Source: Chryseobacterium sp. 3008163
GTDB taxonomy: Bacteria; Bacteroidota; Bacteroidia; Flavobacteriales; Weeksellaceae
Assembly (NCBI RefSeq): GCF_003669035.1
Contig: NZ_CP033070.1
Coordinates: 930,001 to 994,000, forward strand
Length of the DNA stretch: 64,000 nt
Direction: 5' to 3'
Shown here: piece by piece, positions 52,408-59,791 of the stretch
How positions within the stretch are numbered: the first letter of the stretch is position 1
Layout of the letters: the number at the start of each line of letters is the position of its first letter
The notes under the pieces: generated by a model
Told to the model about the DNA's origin: nothing
Database searches by the model: none
Seen by the model: only the letters and a program-made list of their open reading frames with translations
Made by a program: the position numbers and the translations under genes

Positions 52408-52881
52408 ATGACACTAGAACAAATAAAAGAGATCTTACCAACATTGGAGAATGTAGAGTTTCAATTGGAAGACGGCACTTTTGTGCCTGAGCATTTCCAC
52501 GTGACGGAAGTCGGACAGATTAATAAAAAATTCATCGATTGTGGCGGAGTGATTCGTGAAGAATCAGTGGTCAATTTCCAGTTATGGAATGCAGACGACT
52601 ATGAGCACAGGTTAAAACCCGGAAAACTGCTTAATATTATCAAACTTTCTGAAGAAAAATTAGGGATTGAAAATAATGAGATCGAAGTGGAATATCAAAG
52701 CAATACCATTGGTAAATATGATCTGGAGTTCAATGGGAAAGTTTTTGTTTTGAAAAGTAAAACTACTGCTTGTCTTGCTCAGGATGCTTGCGGAATTCCA
52801 TCGGAAAAATTGAAGAAGAATTTGGCGGAACTGCCTGTCAATAATGCTAATACGTGTACGCCAGGCGGAGGCTGCTGCTAA
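52408..52881 (+). CDS. DUF6428-family protein of the arsenic operon
   Basis: 157 residues. 'VPEHFHVTEVGQINKKFIDC' and 'VIREESVVNFQLWNADDYEH' are the core of DUF6428, a family found in Bacteroidetes arsenic operons. The C-terminus is cysteine-rich ('TACLAQDACG' and a final 'NTCTPGGGCC'), suited to binding As(III), so it may be an arsenic chaperone or sink. No enzymatic motif. Directly behind the second ArsR operator and 12 bases before the methyltransferase gene. Confidence 0.78.
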   Translation: MTLEQIKEILPTLENVEFQLEDGTFVPEHFHVTEVGQINKKFIDCGGVIREESVVNFQLWNADDYEHRLKPGKLLNIIKLSEEKLGIENNEIEVEYQSNTIGKYDLEFNGKVFVLKSKTTACLAQDACGIPSEKLKKNLAELPVNNANTCTPGGGCC

Positions 52882-52893
52882 ATCAATTTCTAT

Positions 52894-53535
52894 ATGGAAG
52901 CATTCGACAAAAGATCGCATTGGGAAAACATTTACCAAAATAAACCTTTGGAAACAGTAAGCTGGTATCAGCCTGATCCCGAGACCTCTTTAAAATTCAT
53001 CCGCCAGCTCAATCTGGCCACGTCCGCTAAGATCATTGATGTTGGCGGAGGCGACAGTTTTCTTGTGGATCATTTGCTTGAGTTAGGGTATGAAGATATA
53101 ACAGTGCTTGACATTTCCCATACAGCAATAGAACGGGCAAAAGCAAGGCTAGGAAGCAAAGCTGATAAAGTACAATGGATCACCGCAGATATTTTGGATT
53201 TCAGACCAACAGAGCAATACGATTTTTGGCACGACAGAGCCGCCTTTCATTTTTTGACCGAAGAAAAAGGTGTGGATCATTATATAGAAACTACAGAAAA
53301 TGCGGTCTCCAGAAATGGAATGATGGTAATCGGTACCTTTTCGAAGCTCGGACCAAAAAAATGCAGCGGTATCGATATTAAACAATATTCAGAACAGACA
53401 ATGACAGATCGGTTTGAGAAATATTTTGAAGTGATTGAGTGTTTTTCTGTTGATCATAAAACACCTTTTGAAACCATTCAGAATTTTGTATTCTGCAGCT
53501 TCAAAAGGAAAAACACCATTTCTGATAATCCTTAA
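52894..53535 (+). CDS. Class I SAM-dependent methyltransferase in the arsenic operon
   Basis: 213 residues. 'SHWENIYQNKPLETVSWYQP' is the entry of the SAM methyltransferase subgroup; 'AKIIDVGGGDSFLVDHLLEL' is motif I (VGGGDS binds SAM), 'ITVLDISHTAIERAKARLG' motif post-I and 'QYDFWHDRAAFHFL' motif II. It lacks the conserved cysteine set of ArsM, so arsenite methylation is not shown; it may act on another small thiol or metalloid compound. Position inside the operon suggests an arsenic-related role. Confidence 0.8.
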   Translation: MEAFDKRSHWENIYQNKPLETVSWYQPDPETSLKFIRQLNLATSAKIIDVGGGDSFLVDHLLELGYEDITVLDISHTAIERAKARLGSKADKVQWITADILDFRPTEQYDFWHDRAAFHFLTEEKGVDHYIETTENAVSRNGMMVIGTFSKLGPKKCSGIDIKQYSEQTMTDRFEKYFEVIECFSVDHKTPFETIQNFVFCSFKRKNTISDNP

Positions 53536-53573
53536 TCTTACTGACAATAGCAAAACCATCATTTTAATCCGTA

Positions 53574-53850
53574 TGGAACTGCTGCACGGAAGCCGAACCG
53601 ACTGGGCTATGCTCTTGGGAAGCATTTTTTTATTGGTTAAAGGTGGAGGCTACTGGGCATTGGATAGTCGCTTCCGTTGCGATCATAACTGGCATGTTTC
53701 ACAATGGGGAAAGAGACCATTACCGAATGGCGAACAATCATTATCGCATTGGTCAGTGCCTTTGTTGTTTTCAAATATAAAAAAATCAATAGTGCTTTCA
53801 TCGTTTTAGGAGGTGCATTATTAGGTTATATTTTAATGAGTATCTAGTAT
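53574..53850 (+). pseudogene. Decayed fragments, including the C-terminus of a chromate transporter
   Basis: The first part (53574 onward, 'HGSRTDWAMLLGSIFLLVKG') is a short membrane-like segment, perhaps from a DoxX-type protein. From about 53665 'VASVAIITGMFHN' and, after a frame change, 'GKETITEWRTIIIALVSAFV' with 'KKINSAFIVLGGALLGYILM' to the TAG at 53847 is the end of a ChrA chromate transporter. Neither gene is complete. They lie inside the arsenic cluster and mark an old deletion. Confidence 0.6.
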
Positions 53851-53902
53851 TCTTATCATTAAAAAGAAGCCCATTTATCTATAACTAATAAAATAAATAA
53901 AA

Positions 53903-54514
53903 ATGAACGAGACCATTTCAAATATCATAGAATCAATTTCTATAAACTCTATTACAGAGGAAAGAAAAACTGTTTTGCAGCCATTAGCAGATTACATCCA
54001 AAGTAAATCGGAAGCAGATAAGACAGTCAGACTGAATTTTATCTGTACACACAACAGCCGAAGAAGTCATCTGTCACAGATCTGGGCGCAAACAATGGCT
54101 TATCATTTTAATATTAAAAACGCATTCTGCTATTCCGGAGGAACAGAAGCTACCACAATGTTTCCAAAAGTGACTGAAACATTGGAAAATCAAGGGTTTC
54201 AGATTCAGATGCTGAGCGACAATGAGAATCCTGTCTATGCTGTAAAGTATGCAGAAAATGAAGCTCCTATCATCTGCTTTTCGAAAGAATACAGCAATGA
54301 TTTTAATCCCAAAAAAGAATTTGGTGCGATTATGACCTGCGACAATGCTGATGAAGGTTGTCCTTTGGTTATAGGAGCAGAAGCAAGATTTCCTATCAAA
54401 TATGATGATCCCAAAGCCTCAGACAACACGCCGGAACAGACGCAGATCTATGCTGAGAGAAGTTTGCAGATCGCCACAGAGATGTTTTATGTTTTCTCAC
54501 AGGTAAAAAAATAA
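53903..54514 (+). CDS. arsC: Arsenate reductase (low-molecular-weight phosphatase type)
   Basis: 203 residues. The LMW-phosphatase-like loop CTHNSRR (C48 nucleophile, R54) in 'RLNFICTHNSRRSHLSQIW' is followed by 'FCYSGGTEATTMFPKVTETL' and, late, 'FGAIMTCDNADEGCPLVIGA' with two more cysteines for the redox relay. The late conserved acid lies in 'YDDPKASDNTPEQ'. It reduces arsenate to arsenite for export by Acr3. Ends one base before the ArsN1-like gene. Confidence 0.9.
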   Translation: MNETISNIIESISINSITEERKTVLQPLADYIQSKSEADKTVRLNFICTHNSRRSHLSQIWAQTMAYHFNIKNAFCYSGGTEATTMFPKVTETLENQGFQIQMLSDNENPVYAVKYAENEAPIICFSKEYSNDFNPKKEFGAIMTCDNADEGCPLVIGAEARFPIKYDDPKASDNTPEQTQIYAERSLQIATEMFYVFSQVKK

Positions 54515-54515
54515 A

Positions 54516-55007
54516 ATGGAAATAATACCAACAGACAAGAAGCATTTTCTAGACATAGCGGAAATATACAGGCAAGGGCTTGAAACAGGCAATGCCACAT
54601 TTGAAACCACTGTTCCGACTTGGGAAGATTGGGACAAAAGTAAATTAAAGCACAGCCGATTGACTGCTATAATTGACAACACGGTTGTTGGCTGGGCTGC
54701 ACTCTCGGCAGTAAGTGACCGATGTGTCTATGGTAGTGTGGCAGAATTGAGCATCTACATTTCCAATAATCATAAAGGAAAAGGCATAGGAAAAGTATTA
54801 ATGCAAAAACTGATAGAAGAAAGTGAAAGGAACGGCATATGGACGTTGCAAAGCGGGATGTTTCCTGAGAATAAAGCAACAGTGTCTCTTCATCAAAGTT
54901 CGGGCTTCAGAATGATAGGTTATCGCGAAAAGATCGGAAAACTAAGAGATACTTGGCGTGACACCGTCATTATGGAAAGAAGAAGTAAAACAGCAGGAAT
55001 AAATTAA
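54516..55007 (+). CDS. ArsN1-like N-acetyltransferase (arsinothricin/phosphinothricin type)
   Basis: 163 residues. 'IAEIYRQGLETGNATFETTV' at the start, 'SVAELSIYISNNHKGKGIGK' (acetyl-CoA loop) and 'LHQSSGFRMIGYREKIGKLR' with 'WRDTVIMERR' match the PAT/ArsN1 group, which acetylates phosphinothricin or its arsenic analogue arsinothricin. Its place between arsC and acr3 favours ArsN1, but phosphinothricin-type substrates cannot be excluded. Intact. Confidence 0.85.
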   Translation: MEIIPTDKKHFLDIAEIYRQGLETGNATFETTVPTWEDWDKSKLKHSRLTAIIDNTVVGWAALSAVSDRCVYGSVAELSIYISNNHKGKGIGKVLMQKLIEESERNGIWTLQSGMFPENKATVSLHQSSGFRMIGYREKIGKLRDTWRDTVIMERRSKTAGIN

Positions 55008-55013
55008 AACTGT

Positions 55014-56042
55014 ATGCAACCAAAATTAAAATTTCTCGACAGATACTTAACACTATGGATATTTCTTGCCATGGCAGTCGGAGTAGGCTTAGGATATATA
55101 TTTCCCGAAATAACAAACATCACAAATTCGCTTTCTGTAGGAGCAACAAATATTCCGCTGGCAATTGGATTGATTTTGATGATGTACCCTCCCCTTGCAA
55201 AAGTGGATTACTCTTTATTGCCTGTTGCTTTTAAAGACAAAAAGGTAATCAGTATATCACTGCTGTTAAACTGGATCATCGGTCCCATATTGATGTTTAT
55301 ACTGGCCATTATTTTCTTAAGAAACGAGCCGGATTATATGGTAGGATTGATACTCATCGGTTTGGCAAGATGTATTGCAATGGTCATCGTGTGGAACGAT
55401 CTGGCAAAAGGAAACAGAGAATATGCCGCCTTACTGGTCGCCTTAAATAGTATTTTTCAGATATTCACCTACAGTTTTTTTGTATGGTTATTCATCAATG
55501 TTTTACCAGGAAAATTAGGATTGGCCAATTTTAATGTCAGTGTATCAATGAAAGATGTGACGGAGAGTGTTCTCATCTACTTGGGTATCCCATTTCTGGC
55601 TGGTTTCCTGAGTCGCTATTTTTTAGTTAAATCAAAAGGTTTGGATTGGTACAACAGAAAATTTGTACCGGCAATCTCTCCCATAACCTTATATGCTTTA
55701 TTATTTACCATTGTTCTAATGTTCAGCCTGAAAGGTGAAAAAATAGTAGAACTGCCAATGGACGTTGTCAAAGTTGCGATACCACTTGTGGTGTATTTTA
55801 TATTGATGTTCTTTGTCAGTTTCTTCATCAATAGGTCGATGAAAGTACCTTATGACAAAAATGCCTCCATCGCATTTACAGCCACAGGAAACAATTTTGA
55901 ACTGGCAATCGCAGTTGCGATCTCTGTTTTCGGCATCAACTCTGCGCAGGCTTTTGTAGGGGTCATAGGCCCTTTAGTAGAAGTTCCGGTTCTGATACTG
56001 TTGGTACGGGCAAGTCTATGGTTAAAGAAAAAATATTATTAG
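55014..56042 (+). CDS. acr3: Arsenite efflux permease, ACR3 family
   Basis: 342 residues with ten TM segments. '[18 protein letters not shown]', '[20 protein letters not shown]', '[20 protein letters not shown]' with the conserved cysteine used in transport, and '[20 protein letters not shown]' with a conserved glutamate are all typical of Acr3. It exports arsenite from the cytoplasm and is last in the cluster, 6 bases after the ArsN1-like gene. Confidence 0.93.
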   Translation: MQPKLKFLDRYLTLWIFLAMAVGVGLGYIFPEITNITNSLSVGATNIPLAIGLILMMYPPLAKVDYSLLPVAFKDKKVISISLLLNWIIGPILMFILAIIFLRNEPDYMVGLILIGLARCIAMVIVWNDLAKGNREYAALLVALNSIFQIFTYSFFVWLFINVLPGKLGLANFNVSVSMKDVTESVLIYLGIPFLAGFLSRYFLVKSKGLDWYNRKFVPAISPITLYALLFTIVLMFSLKGEKIVELPMDVVKVAIPLVVYFILMFFVSFFINRSMKVPYDKNASIAFTATGNNFELAIAVAISVFGINSAQAFVGVIGPLVEVPVLILLVRASLWLKKKYY

Positions 56043-56076
56043 TAAACCCGTTGTGCATTTTAAAATATGTTTGATT

Positions 56077-56611
56077 TTAGATTGTTGATGTTTCATTTTC
56101 ATTGATGAGCAGAACCGTTGTCAAAGCTGTAATGCTTGCTAATATTCTTGTTTTAAACCCTTCACAAGTTTTAGCATAGTTTCGCCTTATCATAAATTGG
56201 TCGCATAGTTGTGAAAATAGGGTCTCAATCCTTTTTCTATGGTAATGTGGTTAAAAATAGTTGGTGTTTTTGACTATTAAACCTTTTCTATGCTTTTCGA
56301 ATAAGTAAAATTGGGGGGGGCATAATCTTTTTGATTAATTCTTTTTGGAGTTTCCAAAGTAATATTCGCATAATTAAACAAATCAATCTGTATCTATGAT
56401 GAGAGATAGTCTTTGTCTCCGAGTAAAATGCAATGAGATAATTGTATACAATAGAGAATTATTATTATCCTTCTGAATGTAATTATTGGAGTCATACCAA
56501 AGTTCTTGGTTTGTACCTTTATAAGCTAAATCTTCTATTAATTTTTTTTACTTCCTCTCTCACAAAAGGGTGTAGTTTTTCAATTCTTTGTAAGGTTACT
56601 TTATCCATAAT
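56077..56611 (-). mobile_element. Degenerate IS982-family transposase remnant
   Basis: On the minus strand the N-terminus (MDKVTLQRIEKLHPFVREEV) starts at 56608 and the C-terminus reads 'HRKRIETLFSQLCDQFMIRR' and 'NYAKTCEGFKTRILASITAL' to the TAA at 56077. The middle is largely deleted and shifted, and it contains a G8 run. These ends are those of IS982 transposases in Chryseobacterium and relatives. The element is dead and ends the arsenic region. Confidence 0.8.
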
Positions 56612-57069
56612 TTTAATTTCTTTGGAAAACAAATGTAGATTTGTAATACGCCAAAACTTGACGTGTTGGAAATAAAAAAGAAATAATTTTTAAATAAAAA
56701 ATGAACTTTCTGTAAACACTAATTAATACATTAATGTGACAAAACCTGACGTGTTTTAAATTATTTAACTAGTTGATTTTTAGCTAAATAATGATGATGT
56801 TGAAAGTTTGACTAAACATCATATTCTGTTTTAAAAGCTATAGCTTTGTATTTTAAAACAGTCATTTTTAACATCATGTACGCTTTAGTAGATTGTAATA
56901 TTTTTTTGTTTCGTGTTATAACAAGGTGTTTGTAATCAAAAGTAAATGTAATTTTAATCTATAAGTATTTGATTATTAAATATTGTTTTGATAATGTTGT
57001 AATGATAACAATCAAAATTAATGTGTATGCTAAGTAGTTCTAAATAATATTGGAAAAATATTATTTAAT
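56612..57069. other. AT-rich spacer without a recognisable gene
   Basis: About 460 bases with no convincing reading frame. AACGCCAAAACTTGACGTGTT-like and 'GACAAAACCTGACGTGTT' segments near 56650 and 56737 share CTGACGTGTT/CTTGACGTGTT, a short repeated motif at the edge of the IS982 remnant. Confidence 0.4.
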
Positions 57070-57210
57070 TTATTGGGCTAATACTTTTTTTGACAATCCA
57101 GAAATTTGTTGCTGTGTAATGTCGGGCGTACGATGTATAATAATTTTTCTTTTTGTATCAATAATATAATTATCCATTACAAACCAATATAGCTTGCGGA
57201 ATTCACTCAT
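57070..57210 (-). CDS. Possible small hypothetical protein
   Basis: 46 residues from the ATG at 57210: 'MSEFRKLYWFVMDNYIIDTK', then a basic part and 'TPDITQQQISGLSKKVLAQ'. The ATG overlaps the stop of a preceding open stretch ('DDHIDFVEENMKENSRTTYF') that has no clear start, so this may be a small operon or a decayed gene. Composition looks protein-like, but support is weak. From 57211 to 57523 I see nothing else. Confidence 0.3.
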   Translation of the reverse strand: MSEFRKLYWFVMDNYIIDTKRKIIIHRTPDITQQQISGLSKKVLAQ

Positions 57211-57523
57211 CAAGTAAATTAGTTTTAAAATAAGTGGTTCTTGAATTTTCCTTCATATTTTCTTCAACAAAATCAATGTGATCATCCAAACATAAAATCA
57301 AAGTTGAATAGATACCACAATAAACTGTAGCTGAAACTTAGTGCTGCAGAAAATCTTTTCTTTTTACCGTTTTTTACAAAACGATTAAAAATCTCTACTT
57401 TTAATTGATCCTGTTTTTTGGGAAAAGATCAATTTCAAAAAAATATAATTATGGGACTAAATTGAATATAAGTATCTGTATATTAGGCGTGAAATATCTT
57501 TTGCTTAAGCAGTTTATTTAATG

Positions 57524-58752
57524 TCAAGATAGTTGTTGGTTGTATATTGTATCAAAATAATTGCTTAAGCATAATATTTGATCTTTATCCAATGGATTAA
57601 TATAATTTAAAAACATTTGTTCTGTAGCATGTCCAGTGGCTGAAATAAGTAATGAGGTTGGGATTTTTCCATAAAAATTGGTTGCGAAACTTCTTCTGCC
57701 TATATGACTGGTTAATATTTCCCATTTTTCCACTAAAAGACTTTCTGCTCTATGTCCAATTCTTTTTTTTGCTTTGATTGCTTCATTAATCTGTGCAAGT
57801 TTGCCTATTTTTTTTATATTTTTATTATATAATTGGGCATTTATTAATTTAGGGAAACTATTATTATTACTTTTAATAATCTCTATGACAGCCGGATGGA
57901 GAGGAAGTAATATTTTCTTATTTGTTTTTTGTTGAATAAAATTGATGCATAGCCTGCCATCGATCTCAAGTAATTTATCATTTGTAAAATTCATAAAATC
58001 TGATATCCGCTGCCCTGTATAACAACTTATTAACAACCAGTCTTTTGAATCTTTTAAGGCTGCCGGAATTTTTGTTTTTTTTATTGATGTTATTTCTTCT
58101 TCACTCAGCGTGATTACTTCTTTTTCCTCTTTGATTCTCTTAAATTCAAATTCTCTTATACTGGTTGCAATTCCCTTTTTTTCAACAAAGTTTAAAATAG
58201 TTTTAATAAAATTCAAACTGCGATATATCGTATTTTCGTTATAATATTCTTGTTTACAGAATAAAATAAAATTCTGAACAAATTCACAATTGACATTGCT
58301 AATAGTAATTCTATTTTTAATGAACCCCTCAAATCGCGCAATTAGATTACGAAATACTTTATAACGTTTGTATGTAGAATAACAGATGCGTTCTTTACGG
58401 TTATTAATATATTGACTGACGAAATATAGTAATGTATTTACAGGGTATTCCTCCTCCTCTGTACATATCTTTTTAATAATATCAGATATCTTTTTTTTTG
58501 TAATTTTTTTTTAGCAGGGATATTTTTAATATACTCTGTTAGATTAACTTTTATTGAATCTAATTTTCGATTAATTTCTTTATGTGCTTTAAGATATATG
58601 TTTTTTGGACGTTGCTTTTCATTATCCCATTCATCTCCTGAAATAATTAATGGAACTAAAAAATAGCATGGGTTTTCAAATTGATCATTATCGATAGATA
58701 AACAAATATTTTTATTTATTCCGTTTTTAGACAAGGAAAATACAAAATTCAT
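57524..58752 (-). pseudogene. Tyrosine recombinase (site-specific integrase/invertase), frame broken in a poly-A tract
   Basis: From the ATG at 58752 the arm-type N-terminus reads 'SGDEWDNEKQRPKNIYLKAH'. The frame is lost in A-rich runs (A9 and A8-9, plus-strand 58490-58511) and then continues as 'KISDIIKKICTEEEEYPVNT', a SAM-like core-binding domain, into the catalytic domain: 'ISCYTGQRISDFMNF' (Arg), 'LTSHIGRRSFATNF' (His-x-x-Arg), 'ISATGHATEQMFLNYI' (His, Tyr). All catalytic residues remain. With one base restored, ~409 residues. It lies directly beside a segment bounded by recombinase-type inverted repeats and the adhesin genes, so DNA inversion is its likely job. The break may be a sequencing error. 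Confidence 0.85.
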
Positions 58753-58794
58753 AATAAGATAAATTATTGATTATCTGCGAATATATGGTAAAAT

Positions 58795-58816
58795 GTAGTC
58801 CTAACTAGACTACTTT
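58795..58816 (+). repeat. Left inverted repeat of the putative invertible segment
   Basis: 22 bp, the perfect reverse complement of 59009-59030. Internally it has GTAGTC-N7-GACTAC: two 6-base arms (9 with one mismatch) around the asymmetric spacer CTAACTA, the layout of a tyrosine-recombinase crossover site. Lies 43 bases upstream of the recombinase start. Confidence 0.85.
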
Positions 58817-59008
58817 TCCTAATTGCAAATATAAAAAAATTGCAATGTAAAAAAATCAAACAACTGTTTTTAAGTATTTATGGATAAATGAGACAGACTA
58901 ATAAATTTAAATTTTATATCATATATATATGTATAATTATTTATTGTTGACATTTTTATATTGTTAAGTTATTGTACCACATATATATAATTGTTAGTAA
59001 GTAAAATG
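58817..59008. promoter_or_regulatory. 192-bp segment between inverted repeats, with an outward promoter
   Basis: AT-rich, no reading frame. On the minus strand TATATTTG (58833 to 58826) matches TAnnTTTG exactly and points through the left repeat to the recombinase; a TTTG lies 23 bases further upstream (58860-58857), slightly farther than ideal. The plus strand has no TAnnTTTG match. In this orientation transcription is thus expected to run away from the adhesin; inversion would turn it toward 59055. Confidence 0.55.
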
Positions 59009-59030
59009 AAAGTAGTCTAGTTAGGACTAC
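59009..59030 (-). repeat. Right inverted repeat of the putative invertible segment
   Basis: Perfect 22-bp complement of the left repeat; arms GTAGTC and GACTAC with spacer TAGTTAG. Lies 25 bases before the ATG at 59055. Confidence 0.85.
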
Positions 59031-59054
59031 TCTTAAGCACATACTATAAATTAA

Positions 59055-59650
59055 ATGATGATAAGAAAACAATTCATATTGTTTTACACCTGTAAGAAGG
59101 GGCTCAGTACATTATTACTACTGGTAAGTTTTGTTCTTCAGGCAAATAATCATTTAAACAATAGCTTAGCTTCTCAACATGATTCCACGCTTGTTAGATC
59201 TCAAGGTAAAATTTTCACCACCGGAAGTATTTTGATATATGGTTTGGAGAATGTTTCAATTGAAAAAATACCATCTCAGTCAAAAGTTAAAAAATCCAAG
59301 AAAACAGTAAATTCTTCAAAACCACGGAAGAGTTTAAAGCGAAGTATTATTGTTAAAGGAAATAAAACTTTAAGCCAAAAACCTTTAGCGTCAGTATGTT
59401 CTTCAGACAGGCTTGTACACTTTGGAAATTGGAAACTTCCTTCCCAGATAGTAATTATCACCAACAACTATTGTTTAAAAAAATTAATGCAATTAAATCG
59501 TGCAATATTTACTTTATAAAAAAACATATTTCACGTATAATAAATATTACTAGTAAATACATTTTATTATTAATAATCTCTCTCTTTTTAATTTTATACA
59601 GACTGCGTCCCCCTCCTGCTTTTTCAAGCTGCGCAATCAGGTTTTTTTAA
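59055..59650 (+). pseudogene. Small gene between the switch and the adhesin, frameshifted
   Basis: The ATG at 59055 starts a hydrophobic N-terminus ('LSTLLLLVSFVLQANNHLNN') and a Lys-rich region. Near 59395 the reading moves to the next frame: '...QKPLASV' continues as 'FFRQACTLWKLETSFPDSNY' and ends 'FLILYRLRPPPAFSSCAI' at 59650. Small proteins with an RPPP end commonly precede large adhesins in Chryseobacterium, which supports joining the two frames into one protein of ~198 residues. Its function is unknown. The unshifted frame ends at 59519. Confidence 0.5.
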
Positions 59651-59791
59651 ACATAAATTACCTTAAACACAAAGAAATAACACAAAAATATTATTCTAAT
59701 TCTTCAATTAAACTTATTCTAACTTCTATGGGAAGATATATATTATTTAAAATTGAAATAAAGGATGGTAAAAAATTTATACTGAATTTCT

